From Bifidobacterium breve (GTDB taxonomy: Bacteria > Actinomycetota > Acidimicrobiia > Acidimicrobiales > Ilumatobacteraceae): a DNA stretch of 44,368 bases. A program made the translations under genes and the position numbers. The stretch lies in the NCBI GenBank assembly GCA_945889715.1, contig CAMDCI010000003.1, positions 1 to 44,368 on the forward strand. Direction: 5' to 3'. The notes below the pieces were generated by a model. The model ran no database searches, was not told where the DNA came from, and was given only the letters and a program-made list of their open reading frames with translations. Every line of letters begins with the position of its first letter. Position 1 is the stretch's first letter. Positions 23,374 through 31,396 of the stretch are shown one piece after another.

Positions 23374-24336
23374 TCAGAGGGACTGGAGGGCTTCGATGAG
23401 CTTGGGCAGAACCTTGTGCACATCGCCAACAATTCCGAGGTCAGCAATTCCGAAGATCGGTGCTTCCTTGTCCTTGTTAATAGCGATGATGTTCTTCGAA
23501 CCCTTCATACCCACCATGTGCTGAGTCGCTCCCGAGATACCACAAGCGATGTACACGCTCGGCTTCACAACCTTGCCGGTCTGACCGACTTGGTAGCTGT
23601 ACGGAACCCAGCCAGCGTCGACGATGGCGCGTGATGCACCAGGCGCACCCTTGAGCAACTTGGCCAACGTTTCGATCATTGCGTAGTTGGCACTCTCGCC
23701 AAGTCCACGTCCACCCGACACAACAACATTGGCTTCGTCGAGCTTGGGACCAGTTGTCTCTTCAACATGCACTGCAGTGATCTTTGCGGTTCCGGTTGCA
23801 CCGAGGTCGGGAACACTGACCGCCTGCACTGCAGCTGCTGATCCACCTGAAGCCTCGGGGTTGAATGACTTCGGGCGGAAGGCTGCCAAATACGGAGCAC
23901 CTCCGGTGAAGGTTGTCGTGACCAAAGTGTTGCCACCAAAGATTGGCGTGGTAGCCGCAACTGAATCACCAACTGCTTCAATATCAACACTGTTGGTGAG
24001 CACAGTACGACCGAGCTTGACTGACAAGCGAGCCATGACGTCACGGCCTTCGTATGACTGCGGGAACATGATGAGGTCGGGCGATTCGCCGCCGTCAATT
24101 GTTGCTTTCATTGCCGATGCAACTGAAACTCCTGCCAAGTTCTGGCCGTAGTCAACTGCGAACACTTTGCTGGCGCCGTATTCACCAAGTGCACCAGCAA
24201 CCGCAGCGCCGTCACCAGCAACCCACACGCTGACTGATCCACCAAAAGTGCGGGCCTTGGTCACCAATTCGAGTGAACCCGATGTTGGTGCGCCATTGGC
24301 GACTTGAGCGAATACCCAAATGTTGCTAATTCCCAT
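23374..24336 (-). CDS. etfA: Electron transfer flavoprotein alpha subunit
   Basis: The 320-residue FAD-binding subunit of ETF, which takes electrons from acyl-CoA and other dehydrogenases. The C-terminal FAD domain is clear: VVSGGRGLGESANYAMIETL, then DAGWVPYSYQVGQTGKVVKPSVYIACGISGATQHMVGM and INKDKEAPIFGIADLGIVGD. The N-terminal domain mirrors EtfB. It follows etfB by 72 nt with a small hairpin between. The pair without an adjacent ETF:quinone oxidoreductase is common; that gene would be elsewhere. Confidence 0.96.
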   Translation of the reverse strand: MGISNIWVFAQVANGAPTSGSLELVTKARTFGGSVSVWVAGDGAAVAGALGEYGASKVFAVDYGQNLAGVSVASAMKATIDGGESPDLIMFPQSYEGRDVMARLSVKLGRTVLTNSVDIEAVGDSVAATTPIFGGNTLVTTTFTGGAPYLAAFRPKSFNPEASGGSAAAVQAVSVPDLGATGTAKITAVHVEETTGPKLDEANVVVSGGRGLGESANYAMIETLAKLLKGAPGASRAIVDAGWVPYSYQVGQTGKVVKPSVYIACGISGATQHMVGMKGSKNIIAINKDKEAPIFGIADLGIVGDVHKVLPKLIEALQSL

Positions 24337-24392
24337 TGTTCTGTCCGTTCTCGTTCTTTTTGGTCGTTAAGTAGTTGTAGTTGTTGATCATC

Positions 24393-24408
24393 AAACCGCA
24401 AGCGGTTT
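24393..24408 (-). promoter_or_regulatory. Hairpin between etfB and etfA
   Basis: AAACCGC-AA-GCGGTTT, a perfect 7-bp stem right after the etfB stop codon (24409-24411), extendable by TCATC/GATGA outside. It may protect the etfB mRNA end or attenuate etfA; there is no U-run in the transcribed direction. Confidence 0.35.
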
Positions 24409-25185
24409 TCAGATGACCTTCAAACCTTCGAGGAAGGTCACGATCTTGCCAAATGTTTCGCCATCATCTTCGATGACTTCGCCAGCAGCACGAGCTTCAG
24501 CCTGCGCAATATTGCTGATCTGCTGACCGGCACCAGCCCAGCCAACTGGAGTCACACCAAGATCGGCGGCAGTGACTTCATCAACTGGCTTTGACTTTGC
24601 AGCCATGATGCCTTTGAAGCTTGGGTAACGCGGCTCAACAACACCAGCAGTCACCGAGATGAGTGCGGGCAGCGGACAGGTCACTTCGTCATAACCTTCT
24701 TCGGTCTGACGATTGGCCTTCAGAACTCCGCCTTCAATCGAAACTTTCTTTGCAAAAGTCACCGATGGCAATCCGAGAACTTCGGCAATCTGCTCGGGAA
24801 CAGTTCCGGTGTAACCATCGCTCGATTCGGTTGCCGCGATAATCAAATCGGCGCCACCCAAACGCTGAATCGCTGCAGCCAAAATCTTGGCCGTCGTGAG
24901 TGCGTCTGAACCCTGCAATGCCGGATCGGATACGAGCACTGCTTTGGCAGCACCCATCGCAAGCGCTGTGCGCAGACCAGCGGTCTCGCTATTTGGCGCC
25001 ATCGACACCAAGCTGACTTCACCGCCACCTGCTGCGTCAACCAACTGCAAGGCCATTTCAACGCCGTAACTGTCGGACTCGTCAAGGATCAATTTGCCTT
25101 CGCGCTTGAGCGTGTTTGACGAGGCGTCAAGGGCTCCGGGGTTGGCGGGGTCGGGGATCTGCTTCACACAGACGATTACGTTCAT
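24409..25185 (-). CDS. etfB: Electron transfer flavoprotein beta subunit
   Basis: The 258-residue partner of EtfA. It starts MNVIVCVKQIPDPANPGALD, the standard EtfB N-terminus, and carries the ETF-beta pattern ESSDGYTGTVPEQIAEVLGLPSVTFAKKV and the AMP-binding region AMGAAKAVLVSD. The ATG at 25185 fits; a frame extension to 25224 adds 13 residues without family counterpart. The gene is divergent from the diacylglycerol-kinase-like gene, about 130 nt away. Confidence 0.96.
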   Translation of the reverse strand: MNVIVCVKQIPDPANPGALDASSNTLKREGKLILDESDSYGVEMALQLVDAAGGGEVSLVSMAPNSETAGLRTALAMGAAKAVLVSDPALQGSDALTTAKILAAAIQRLGGADLIIAATESSDGYTGTVPEQIAEVLGLPSVTFAKKVSIEGGVLKANRQTEEGYDEVTCPLPALISVTAGVVEPRYPSFKGIMAAKSKPVDEVTAADLGVTPVGWAGAGQQISNIAQAEARAAGEVIEDDGETFGKIVTFLEGLKVI

Positions 25186-25300
25186 AGTTCGCCATTCTTG
25201 CGGCTTATGCGCCGTTTCACACAACCGATCGGATATCTAAATAAGTGACTCCCGACCTACTCGACGGGGCGTCGGCTCAACTCCCTCCCAAATGGGCTGG

Positions 25301-25306
25301 TACCGT
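25301..25306 (+). promoter_or_regulatory. Putative -10 box of the diacylglycerol-kinase-like gene
   Basis: TACCGT ends 8 nt before the GTG start at 25315 with no Shine-Dalgarno sequence, compatible with a leaderless transcript. Confidence 0.3.
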
Positions 25307-25314
25307 CTCAGGCG

Positions 25315-26316
25315 GTGCGGATTCTGCTGGTCGTCAACTCCTTTGCCTCCTCGGTCACGGCGCGAAACACGGTCATCGTGCATCGGGCCTTATCGAGGCA
25401 ACATGACGTGCAAATTGTCGAGACCAACCGCCGTGGTCACGCCACCCGTTTCGCCCAAGATGCCGCCCATCGTGGTATCGATCTGGTGATTTCGTTTGGC
25501 GGAGACGGAACCCTGAACGAGGTCGCCACCGGCGTCGCTGGCTCAGATACCGCTCTTGGCGTTTTACCCGGTGGAAGCACGAACGTGTTTGCTCGCACCA
25601 TCGGGCTTCCAAATGATCCTGTTGCGGCAGCTTCACTTTTAGTTGCCGGGCTCGAAGACCCCGCTGCAAATATTCGCCCAATCGGACTCGGTCGCGTCAA
25701 CGGTCGCTTCTTTTGTTTCCACACCGGCATCGGATACGACGCAGCGGTCGTACGCACAGTTGAAACTCGTGCCTCACTCAAGCGATGGGCTGGCCATCCA
25801 CTTTTCATTTATGCAGCTCTTCACACATGGCTCAGTAAATACGATCGCCATCACCCACACTTCAGCGTTGCTGCCGATTCAGCGATCGGTGGTCCAGGCG
25901 GACTTTCAGATATTGAAAATCTGAACTACGACCCGACTCGATTTGTTGATGATGGATATTTCACTGTTGTGCTCAATACGAATCCGTATTCATTCCTTGG
26001 CAATCGGCCATTGGATTTGTCGCCCGCCGCTGGTCTCGACAAACCGCTGGTTGCAGTCACTTTCCGCACGATGTCGGCAGTCGCAATTATTCGCACGCTT
26101 GCAGGTGCGCTTAAAGGTGGCGGAGTCACACCAAGTAAACACGTTGCGTGTTTCAACGATGTACATGAACTCATTGTTGAGAATGCGCAACCATTCCCTT
26201 ATCAAGTTGATGGCGATTACCTAGGCGAATCAACTCGTTTGCATTTCAGGCATGTGCCTGAAGCGGTGAAATTATTGTTCCCAGTGCAACCTGAGCTTCA
26301 GTCACTTAAGGATTGA
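25315..26316 (+). CDS. Diacylglycerol/sphingosine-kinase-like lipid kinase
   Basis: A 333-residue protein with the DAGK catalytic fold: RILLVVNSFASSVTARNTV at the N-terminus, GGDGTLNEV at 62-70 (nucleotide and catalytic site), and LGVLPGGSTNVFARTIGLP. The C-terminal half is the beta-sandwich lipid-binding domain ending with QVDGDYLGES. Likely acts on diacylglycerol or a related lipid using ATP. GTG start. The last 19 nt overlap the tail-to-tail glycerophosphodiesterase gene. Confidence 0.9.
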   Translation: MRILLVVNSFASSVTARNTVIVHRALSRQHDVQIVETNRRGHATRFAQDAAHRGIDLVISFGGDGTLNEVATGVAGSDTALGVLPGGSTNVFARTIGLPNDPVAAASLLVAGLEDPAANIRPIGLGRVNGRFFCFHTGIGYDAAVVRTVETRASLKRWAGHPLFIYAALHTWLSKYDRHHPHFSVAADSAIGGPGGLSDIENLNYDPTRFVDDGYFTVVLNTNPYSFLGNRPLDLSPAAGLDKPLVAVTFRTMSAVAIIRTLAGALKGGGVTPSKHVACFNDVHELIVENAQPFPYQVDGDYLGESTRLHFRHVPEAVKLLFPVQPELQSLKD

Positions 26317-27005
26317 TCGCGTACTCGCATCGCGACATCAGGAACATTCGTACAAATTCCGTCAATACCCCAAGTAATCAGCTCAGCCATGCGCGATGGG
26401 TCGTCACAGGTCCACGCATTCAAAGCCAGGCCGTGTTGATGACACGCATCAATCGTTTCTTGAGTCACAAAGTTGACCCACGGGTGCAATGCACTATGAC
26501 CACTCTCGACCAGACCGGGCAATACCACGTCAAATTCTTCGGGACGAACGCCAACAGTCAGCCATGCCGTCGCAATAGACGGTCGTAATTGCTGACAACG
26601 ATCAATGGTTTCTCGCCGGAAAGACGAGATCAACCACCGTTCGTCACCTTCGGGACGTCGCACCAAACAGGCAATTGTCTCATCAGCGATTGATTCGCTC
26701 ACGTCAAAGTCTGGTTCTTCAGGATCATTCTTGATTTCAACATTGACCCACATCGGCATACACGCATCGAGTGCCTCATCAAGTCTGCAAACGTCATCGG
26801 GCAATTCCGAATAATTCACTTGCGAAATGATTCGCCCATCTTCGAGTGTCGCATTGTGATGTACGACCAAAACGCCATCAAGAGTTCGGCGAACATCGAG
26901 TTCGGCCGCATCAGATCCCATCGAAACTGCACGTTTAAAGGCAGAAATTGTGTTTTCCTTCTCGGCGGCCGAGGCTCCTCGATGAGCGAGTACTTGAATT
27001 CCCAT
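26298..27005 (-). CDS. Glycerophosphodiester phosphodiesterase family protein
   Basis: A 235-residue GDPD TIM-barrel enzyme, cytoplasmic (no signal peptide). Catalytic residues: H8-R9 in LAHRGASAAEKENT, E/D in AAELDVRRTLDGVLVVHHN with its His, and EIKN later. It hydrolyses glycerophosphodiesters to glycerol-3-phosphate plus an alcohol, although related proteins act on other diesters. Its stop lies inside the 3' end of the convergent lipid-kinase gene. Together with plsY and the kinase it adds to phospholipid turnover in this area. Confidence 0.92.
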   Translation of the reverse strand: MGIQVLAHRGASAAEKENTISAFKRAVSMGSDAAELDVRRTLDGVLVVHHNATLEDGRIISQVNYSELPDDVCRLDEALDACMPMWVNVEIKNDPEEPDFDVSESIADETIACLVRRPEGDERWLISSFRRETIDRCQQLRPSIATAWLTVGVRPEEFDVVLPGLVESGHSALHPWVNFVTQETIDACHQHGLALNAWTCDDPSRMAELITWGIDGICTNVPDVAMRVRDQSLSD

Positions 27006-27207
27006 ACCTTGAGTTAACTCTGATTACACACCAACCAGCACATTTATTTTTCTTTCTCTTGACAAAAAATTTGCCATGTGACAAAAAACTTAGACCCGAC
27101 CCCTTGCGTGTTCACCAGTTGTTTGCCAACCTTGCACAGTCAGTTAATCCACCAAGTTCTCATCAGGAGAACCCACCCCTCAACCCCTTACTTGCCTGGA
27201 GCACACC
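27006..27207 (+). promoter_or_regulatory. AT-rich upstream region of whiB with spaced direct repeats
   Basis: A 202-nt region divergent between the glycerophosphodiesterase and whiB, notably A/T-rich near 27040-27090. It contains TTGACA (27059-27064, a consensus -35) and the decamer TGACAAAAAA twice (27060-27069 and 27079-27088), exactly 19 bp apart, i.e. on about the same face of the helix. No convincing -10 follows at 16-18 nt. It probably holds the whiB promoter and an activator or repressor site. No gene is seen in it. Confidence 0.45.
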
Positions 27208-27525
27208 GTGTCAATCCTTGCCTCTTCACTTGCCCTTGGTTCCGCCGATTATTCATGGCGCGACGAAGCCGTCTGCCGTGACACCGATCCCGATTTGTTT
27301 TTCCCAATCGGCACCACCGGCCAAGCCCTTCTTCAGATTGACCGCGCCAAGCAGGTCTGCAATGAATGCACAGTTCAAGTGAGTTGTCTGGAATTTGCAC
27401 TTGAAACCAACCAAGACTCTGGTGTCTGGGGCGGAACCTCCGAAGAAGAGCGCCGCGATATTCGTCGCATGATTGCTGCTCGAAATCGTGCTGCCCAGTT
27501 GGCAGCACGTTCGTTCGCTTCCTAA
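27208..27525 (+). CDS. whiB: WhiB family iron-sulfur transcriptional regulator (WhiB1-like)
   Basis: A 105-residue Wbl protein. Four cluster ligands C23, C51, C54 and C60 (C-x27-C-x2-C-x5-C), the GVWGG turn at 72-76, and the basic C-terminus EERRDIRRMIAARNRAAQ that contacts DNA. Wbl proteins bind a 4Fe-4S cluster and the region 4 of the primary sigma factor and sense NO/O2. It is convergent with the PdtaS-like kinase (11 nt between stops), as whiB1 (Rv3219) is with Rv3220c in M. tuberculosis, favouring the WhiB1 assignment. GTG start at 27208. Confidence 0.93.
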   Translation: MSILASSLALGSADYSWRDEAVCRDTDPDLFFPIGTTGQALLQIDRAKQVCNECTVQVSCLEFALETNQDSGVWGGTSEEERRDIRRMIAARNRAAQLAARSFAS

Positions 27526-27536
27526 AATTTGTTGAA

Positions 27537-29018
27537 CTAGCGCGGCAAGCGCAAATCAACCACAGTGCCATCGCCGCGACGATGGGCTTCGATACCTACA
27601 GCGACAAAATCTTCTGGAGCACCAGCACGGATTGAAATTGAACCATTGAGTTCAGTCGTCACCAAGGTGCGCACAATTGACAATCCAAGGCCGGTCGCAC
27701 CATTGAGATCAAATGATGGGTCGAGCCCGCGACCATCGTTGATGACTTTGATCGCAATTTCATCATCGTCTCCACCCAACTCAACAACAACCGTTCCGCC
27801 ATCGCTTCCCTCGGGGAACCCATGATCAACGGCATTTTGTAAAAGCTCGGTTAGTACAACTGAAAGTGGTGTTGCGATTGTTGCTGGCAAACGGCCACCA
27901 TCACCTTGCACAATAAACCGCACCGGGCGATCGGGCGACTGCAAACCTTCTTCGGCCAAACGCATCAGTGGTCGCACAATTTCAATGAACGCCACATCTT
28001 CGCCGGTTTCGCGCGACAAAGTTTCGTGCACTAACGCGATGGTGCGAATGCGTCGCACGCTTTCTTGAACTGCGGCCTTGGCTTCCGGTGATTCAAGACG
28101 TCGAGCTTGCAAACGCAACAGTGACGAAATTGTTTGCAAGTTGTTTTTCACCCGGTGGTGAATTTCACGAATAGTTGCATCTTTAGACAACAGCATTCGG
28201 TCACGTCGACGCACTTCGGTGACATCACGAATGAGCAACATTCCACCGGTAATCACGTCGGTTGAAATGATCGGGATGCAACGCACAAGCAATGTCACGT
28301 CGGCGGTTTGATCAAATTCTTCAATGACTGGCTCAAAACGTTCAAATGCTTGGCGCACCGGACTATCAGCGAATCCGAGTTCGCTTAACGATTGACCGAC
28401 AACATTGGCGGTGATTCCTACACGGTGAAGAGCCGAAACCGCGTTTGGCGATGCATAGCGAATAATCGCATTTTCGTCCAGTACAACCGCGCCATCGCCA
28501 ACACGTGGAGCAGCACTCAAGTCGGCGGCGCGACCCGGGAACGGGAAAGTGCCTTCGGTAATCATTTCGGCAATTCGCTGAAAGATTGACAAGTACGTAC
28601 GTTCAAGTTCGCCAGGTTGACGACTGGTCTTCGACGACCACTCGCGAGTCAAGACAGCAACGGGACCATCAGCACCTCGCACCGGGATCGCCAGCACATG
28701 CACCGAATCAAACATCTCGTGCTTGTGCAATTCGGCTTCACTAATCGCACCTGATGACATTGCCTGATCGAGCAACTCGGATTCGGCTGGATTGGCTGAA
28801 GACTCAACTAAGTCGGTGCGATAGATGGTTTGACCAGTAGCAGGCCGCACTTGGGCCCCAACGATCCAATCACCCTCGTGATTGCGCAAGTACAAGATCA
28901 TGTCGGCGAAACACAAGTCGGCGAGCATGCCCCATTCACCGATCAACTGCTGCAGATGAGCGCTGTCGTCTTTGGAAATTTCAGTGTGTTGGCGAAGAAG
29001 TTCGGCAAGTGTTGCCAT
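27537..29018 (-). CDS. pdtaS: PdtaS-like sensor histidine kinase (GAF-PAS-HisKA_2-HATPase)
   Basis: A 493-residue cytosolic kinase without membrane helices. Residues 1-160 look like the GAF-type sensor region, about 175-270 a PAS domain (VVLDENAIIRYASPNAVSAL), and the HisKA_2 dimerisation/phosphorylation motif REIHHRVKNNLQTISSLLRL follows with the phospho-His at 287/288. The ATPase domain has the N box ELLQNAVDHGFPEG and NDGRGLDPSF, GLGLSIV. PdtaS phosphorylates PdtaR, an ANTAR antiterminator that acts on RNA; PdtaR is not in this window. Conserved position beside whiB. Confidence 0.9.
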   Translation of the reverse strand: MATLAELLRQHTEISKDDSAHLQQLIGEWGMLADLCFADMILYLRNHEGDWIVGAQVRPATGQTIYRTDLVESSANPAESELLDQAMSSGAISEAELHKHEMFDSVHVLAIPVRGADGPVAVLTREWSSKTSRQPGELERTYLSIFQRIAEMITEGTFPFPGRAADLSAAPRVGDGAVVLDENAIIRYASPNAVSALHRVGITANVVGQSLSELGFADSPVRQAFERFEPVIEEFDQTADVTLLVRCIPIISTDVITGGMLLIRDVTEVRRRDRMLLSKDATIREIHHRVKNNLQTISSLLRLQARRLESPEAKAAVQESVRRIRTIALVHETLSRETGEDVAFIEIVRPLMRLAEEGLQSPDRPVRFIVQGDGGRLPATIATPLSVVLTELLQNAVDHGFPEGSDGGTVVVELGGDDDEIAIKVINDGRGLDPSFDLNGATGLGLSIVRTLVTTELNGSISIRAGAPEDFVAVGIEAHRRGDGTVVDLRLPR

Positions 29019-29103
29019 ACCTACGAGTCTGCCCGAAAACCGACCTGCGCTAAGTCATACCCCTAGATCCGTCATACCCGACGTCTCAAGACTCAAAACT
29101 GCG

Positions 29104-29334
29104 TCATCCGCCGAAGCCGATGCGGCGATCTCCTTCGACCGATCCGATTTCGACATAGGCGATTTTGGCAGCGGGCACACCGACAGTGCGACCCTTCTTG
29201 TCAACAAGCCACAACACATCAACTGCACCTGACAAGGCTGCTTCAACCTTGGCTTTGGTGGCATCGCGTTCGTCATCAGCCTGCTCTAATGAAATTTCTC
29301 GGGCTGCTTGGGTAACGCCGATACGAATGTCCAC
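29104..29334 (-). CDS. DUF3107 family small protein
   Basis: A 76-residue protein, MDIRIGVTQAAREISLEQAD at the start and VPAAKIAYVEIGSVEGDRRIGFGG at the end, the pattern of the actinobacterial DUF3107 family (TB9.4/Rv3208A). No function is established. A strong Shine-Dalgarno AGGAGG (29341-29346) lies 6 nt before the GTG start, in contrast to the many apparently leaderless genes here. Confidence 0.85.
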   Translation of the reverse strand: MDIRIGVTQAAREISLEQADDERDATKAKVEAALSGAVDVLWLVDKKGRTVGVPAAKIAYVEIGSVEGDRRIGFGG

Positions 29335-29417
29335 GATATGCCTCCTGTTAGAGCGTTGTTGGCAGGTTCTGCCGCCAACAACGTAGATGAGACGCTACCG
29401 CCCCAGTGGGTTCGAAC

Positions 29418-30170
29418 TCAGACGGCAGTGGCGCAAAAAGTATTGCCCTGCGCCAATGACTCCACGGTCGACACATCGGCATCGCCGTACAGCGCGCTCA
29501 ACATCCCCTTCACCATGCCGCGGTCAACAGCACAAATGACTGGATGCTCAATTGCCACATCACCAAAAGGACAGTGATTATTAATGATTTGCAACTGATT
29601 GTTGCGCTTTTCGGTGTGTGCGGCGAAACCATGAGCAGTGAGTGCATCGGCCACAGCCTGCATGGCTGAGCGAAGACTGCGCTGGCCTGCCTCGAGATCG
29701 GTGTCCGTGAGCGCTGCCGCCATGGCCCGTCCATATTCTTGGCCAACTTGTTCGGCAATCACTTCAGCCTGATCGGTCGGCAAGAGCGCAAGCGTCTTGC
29801 CGAGCAAACTGAGCACTAGATCGTCGCTTCGAACCGGGAACTCGCTCATCGGTAATTCAGCCGCTGCCGAATAACGCTTCGAGGGCCGACCGGCACCACC
29901 ACCTGGGGGGCGTACGACTGCAACATCGACATAACTTCCTGCCGCCAACTTGTCGAGGTGATGGCGAGCCACATTGGGGTGTAGGTCAAACTCAGAGGCC
30001 ACCTCAGCAGCCGTGACGCCTTCGTCAACACCGCGGACGAACAAATAGATGGCTCGTCGAGTGGGGTCGCCAAAAGCGTTGGTAATGGCCGTTACTGACG
30101 CCGCAAATCCACCGGTCGCCGTTGACGGTGACCCGTGACCTGATGTCTGAGGAGGGCGAACAGATGGCAC
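29418..30170 (-). CDS. SufR-like ArsR/DeoR-type winged-helix regulator with C-terminal cysteines
   Basis: A 250-residue regulator. The winged helix spans about residues 28-85 (GDPTRRAIYLFVRG, TAAEVASEFDLHPNVARHHLDKL, then a GRPSKRY wing). The C-terminal half ends with C-x12-C-x32-C (NHCPFGD...VICAVD...TFCATAV), close to the Fe-S ligand arrangement of SufR, the repressor of the suf operon. It is divergent from the Mrp Fe-S carrier, supporting an Fe-S sensing role. The GTG at 30170 is chosen because TATAAT lies exactly 6 nt upstream; the frame is open to 30248 but would overrun that promoter. Confidence 0.8.
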   Translation of the reverse strand: MPSVRPPQTSGHGSPSTATGGFAASVTAITNAFGDPTRRAIYLFVRGVDEGVTAAEVASEFDLHPNVARHHLDKLAAGSYVDVAVVRPPGGGAGRPSKRYSAAAELPMSEFPVRSDDLVLSLLGKTLALLPTDQAEVIAEQVGQEYGRAMAAALTDTDLEAGQRSLRSAMQAVADALTAHGFAAHTEKRNNQLQIINNHCPFGDVAIEHPVICAVDRGMVKGMLSALYGDADVSTVESLAQGNTFCATAV

Positions 30171-30173
30171 CTG

Positions 30174-30184
30174 GGTATTATACC
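30174..30184. promoter_or_regulatory. Palindromic promoter/operator between the SufR-like gene and mrp
   Basis: GGTAT-T-ATACC, a perfect 11-bp palindrome. On the minus strand it contains TATAAT (30177-30182), a consensus -10 located 6 nt before the regulator's GTG; on the plus strand TATTAT can serve mrp. A repressor bound here would shut both genes. Autoregulation is inferred. Confidence 0.55.
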
Positions 30185-30250
30185 TATCTGCATAGTGCAA
30201 ATTAGTCGTGCACATTGATCGTGCAGAGTCTGAAGTAGGGAGCCCCACCC

Positions 30251-31396
30251 GTGTCTGTCACCAATGAACAAGTCGTTGAAGCCCTTCGCCCAGTCGAAGA
30301 CCCCGAACTCCATCGTTCAATTGTCGACCTCGGCATGCTTCGAGATGTACAAATTGATGGCGGAAACGTCTCGATTTTGATTGCTCTCACTGTGGCCGGT
30401 TGCCCGTTGCGCAACGAAATCACCAATCGCGTCAAGGGCGCCGTTGCCCCCCTCGCCGGAGTCACAAACGTCAATCTCGATTTCACGGTGATGACTGATC
30501 AAGAACGCGAAGAGTTGCGCATGAAGTTGCATGGCGACCCTGGCTCAACCGCTGGCCAAGGTCAGGCGCATGGTCACGCCGAAGGTCGGGCGATTCCATT
30601 TGCCAATCCTGACAACAAGACGCGTCCGCTTTTGATTTCATCTGGAAAAGGTGGCGTCGGCAAAAGCAGCGTCACGACCAACCTTGCCGTTGCACTTGCA
30701 GCACAAGGACACAGTGTCGGTGTACTTGATGCCGACATCTACGGTTACTCAATTCCACGCATGCTTGGTGCAAACAACGACCCGGTTGCGATCGATCGCA
30801 TGTTGTTGCCTTCAGAGGCATACGGAGTTCGTTGTATTTCAATTGGTTACTTCGTTCCCGAAGGGCAAGCAGTTGTTTGGCGCGGACCGATGTTGCACAA
30901 GGCTCTTGAACAGTTCTTAACTGATGTCTTTTGGGATGAACCCGACTTCTTGTTGATCGACATGCCACCAGGCACTGGCGATATTGCGTTGAGCCTCAGT
31001 CAGTACTTGCCCAAGGGCGAGGTATACGTCGTGACAACGCCACAGCAAGCAGCGCAAAAAGTTGCTCGCTTGTCAGCAGCCATGGCAACCAAAGTTGGAT
31101 TGCCAGTCAAGGGTGTCATCGAGAACATGTCCTGGTTCACCGGCGACGATGGCAAGAAGTACGAATTGTTTGGCAGCGGTGGCGGTCAAGAACTTGCAAC
31201 TGAATTGAACGTTCCTCTGCTTGGACAGTTGCCGCTCATTCAGGAATTACGTGAAGGTGGCGACGATGGTCACCCGATCGCTGCGATTGCTCCCGAAAGC
31301 GAAGCTGGCAAAATCTTCCACGACATGGCCCGCATGATCGCAGCCGACAATAAGCCCCGTAAGAAGTTCAGCAAGTTCCTTAAAGTCAACGGCTAA
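30251..31396 (+). CDS. mrp: Mrp/ApbC-type P-loop ATPase, iron-sulfur cluster carrier
   Basis: A 381-residue protein with an N-terminal MIP18/DUF59 domain (1 to about 95, EALRPVEDPELHRSIVDLGM) and a Mrp ATPase domain with the deviant Walker A SSGKGGVGKSS, Walker B LLIDMPPGTGD and switch residues. Mrp proteins bind and transfer 4Fe-4S clusters. The CxxC normally following IENMS is absent: here the sequence is ENMSWFTGDDGKKYELFGSGGG. GTG start at 30251. Convergent with an RlmI-like gene, overlapping by 4 nt. Confidence 0.93.
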   Translation: MSVTNEQVVEALRPVEDPELHRSIVDLGMLRDVQIDGGNVSILIALTVAGCPLRNEITNRVKGAVAPLAGVTNVNLDFTVMTDQEREELRMKLHGDPGSTAGQGQAHGHAEGRAIPFANPDNKTRPLLISSGKGGVGKSSVTTNLAVALAAQGHSVGVLDADIYGYSIPRMLGANNDPVAIDRMLLPSEAYGVRCISIGYFVPEGQAVVWRGPMLHKALEQFLTDVFWDEPDFLLIDMPPGTGDIALSLSQYLPKGEVYVVTTPQQAAQKVARLSAAMATKVGLPVKGVIENMSWFTGDDGKKYELFGSGGGQELATELNVPLLGQLPLIQELREGGDDGHPIAAIAPESEAGKIFHDMARMIAADNKPRKKFSKFLKVNG

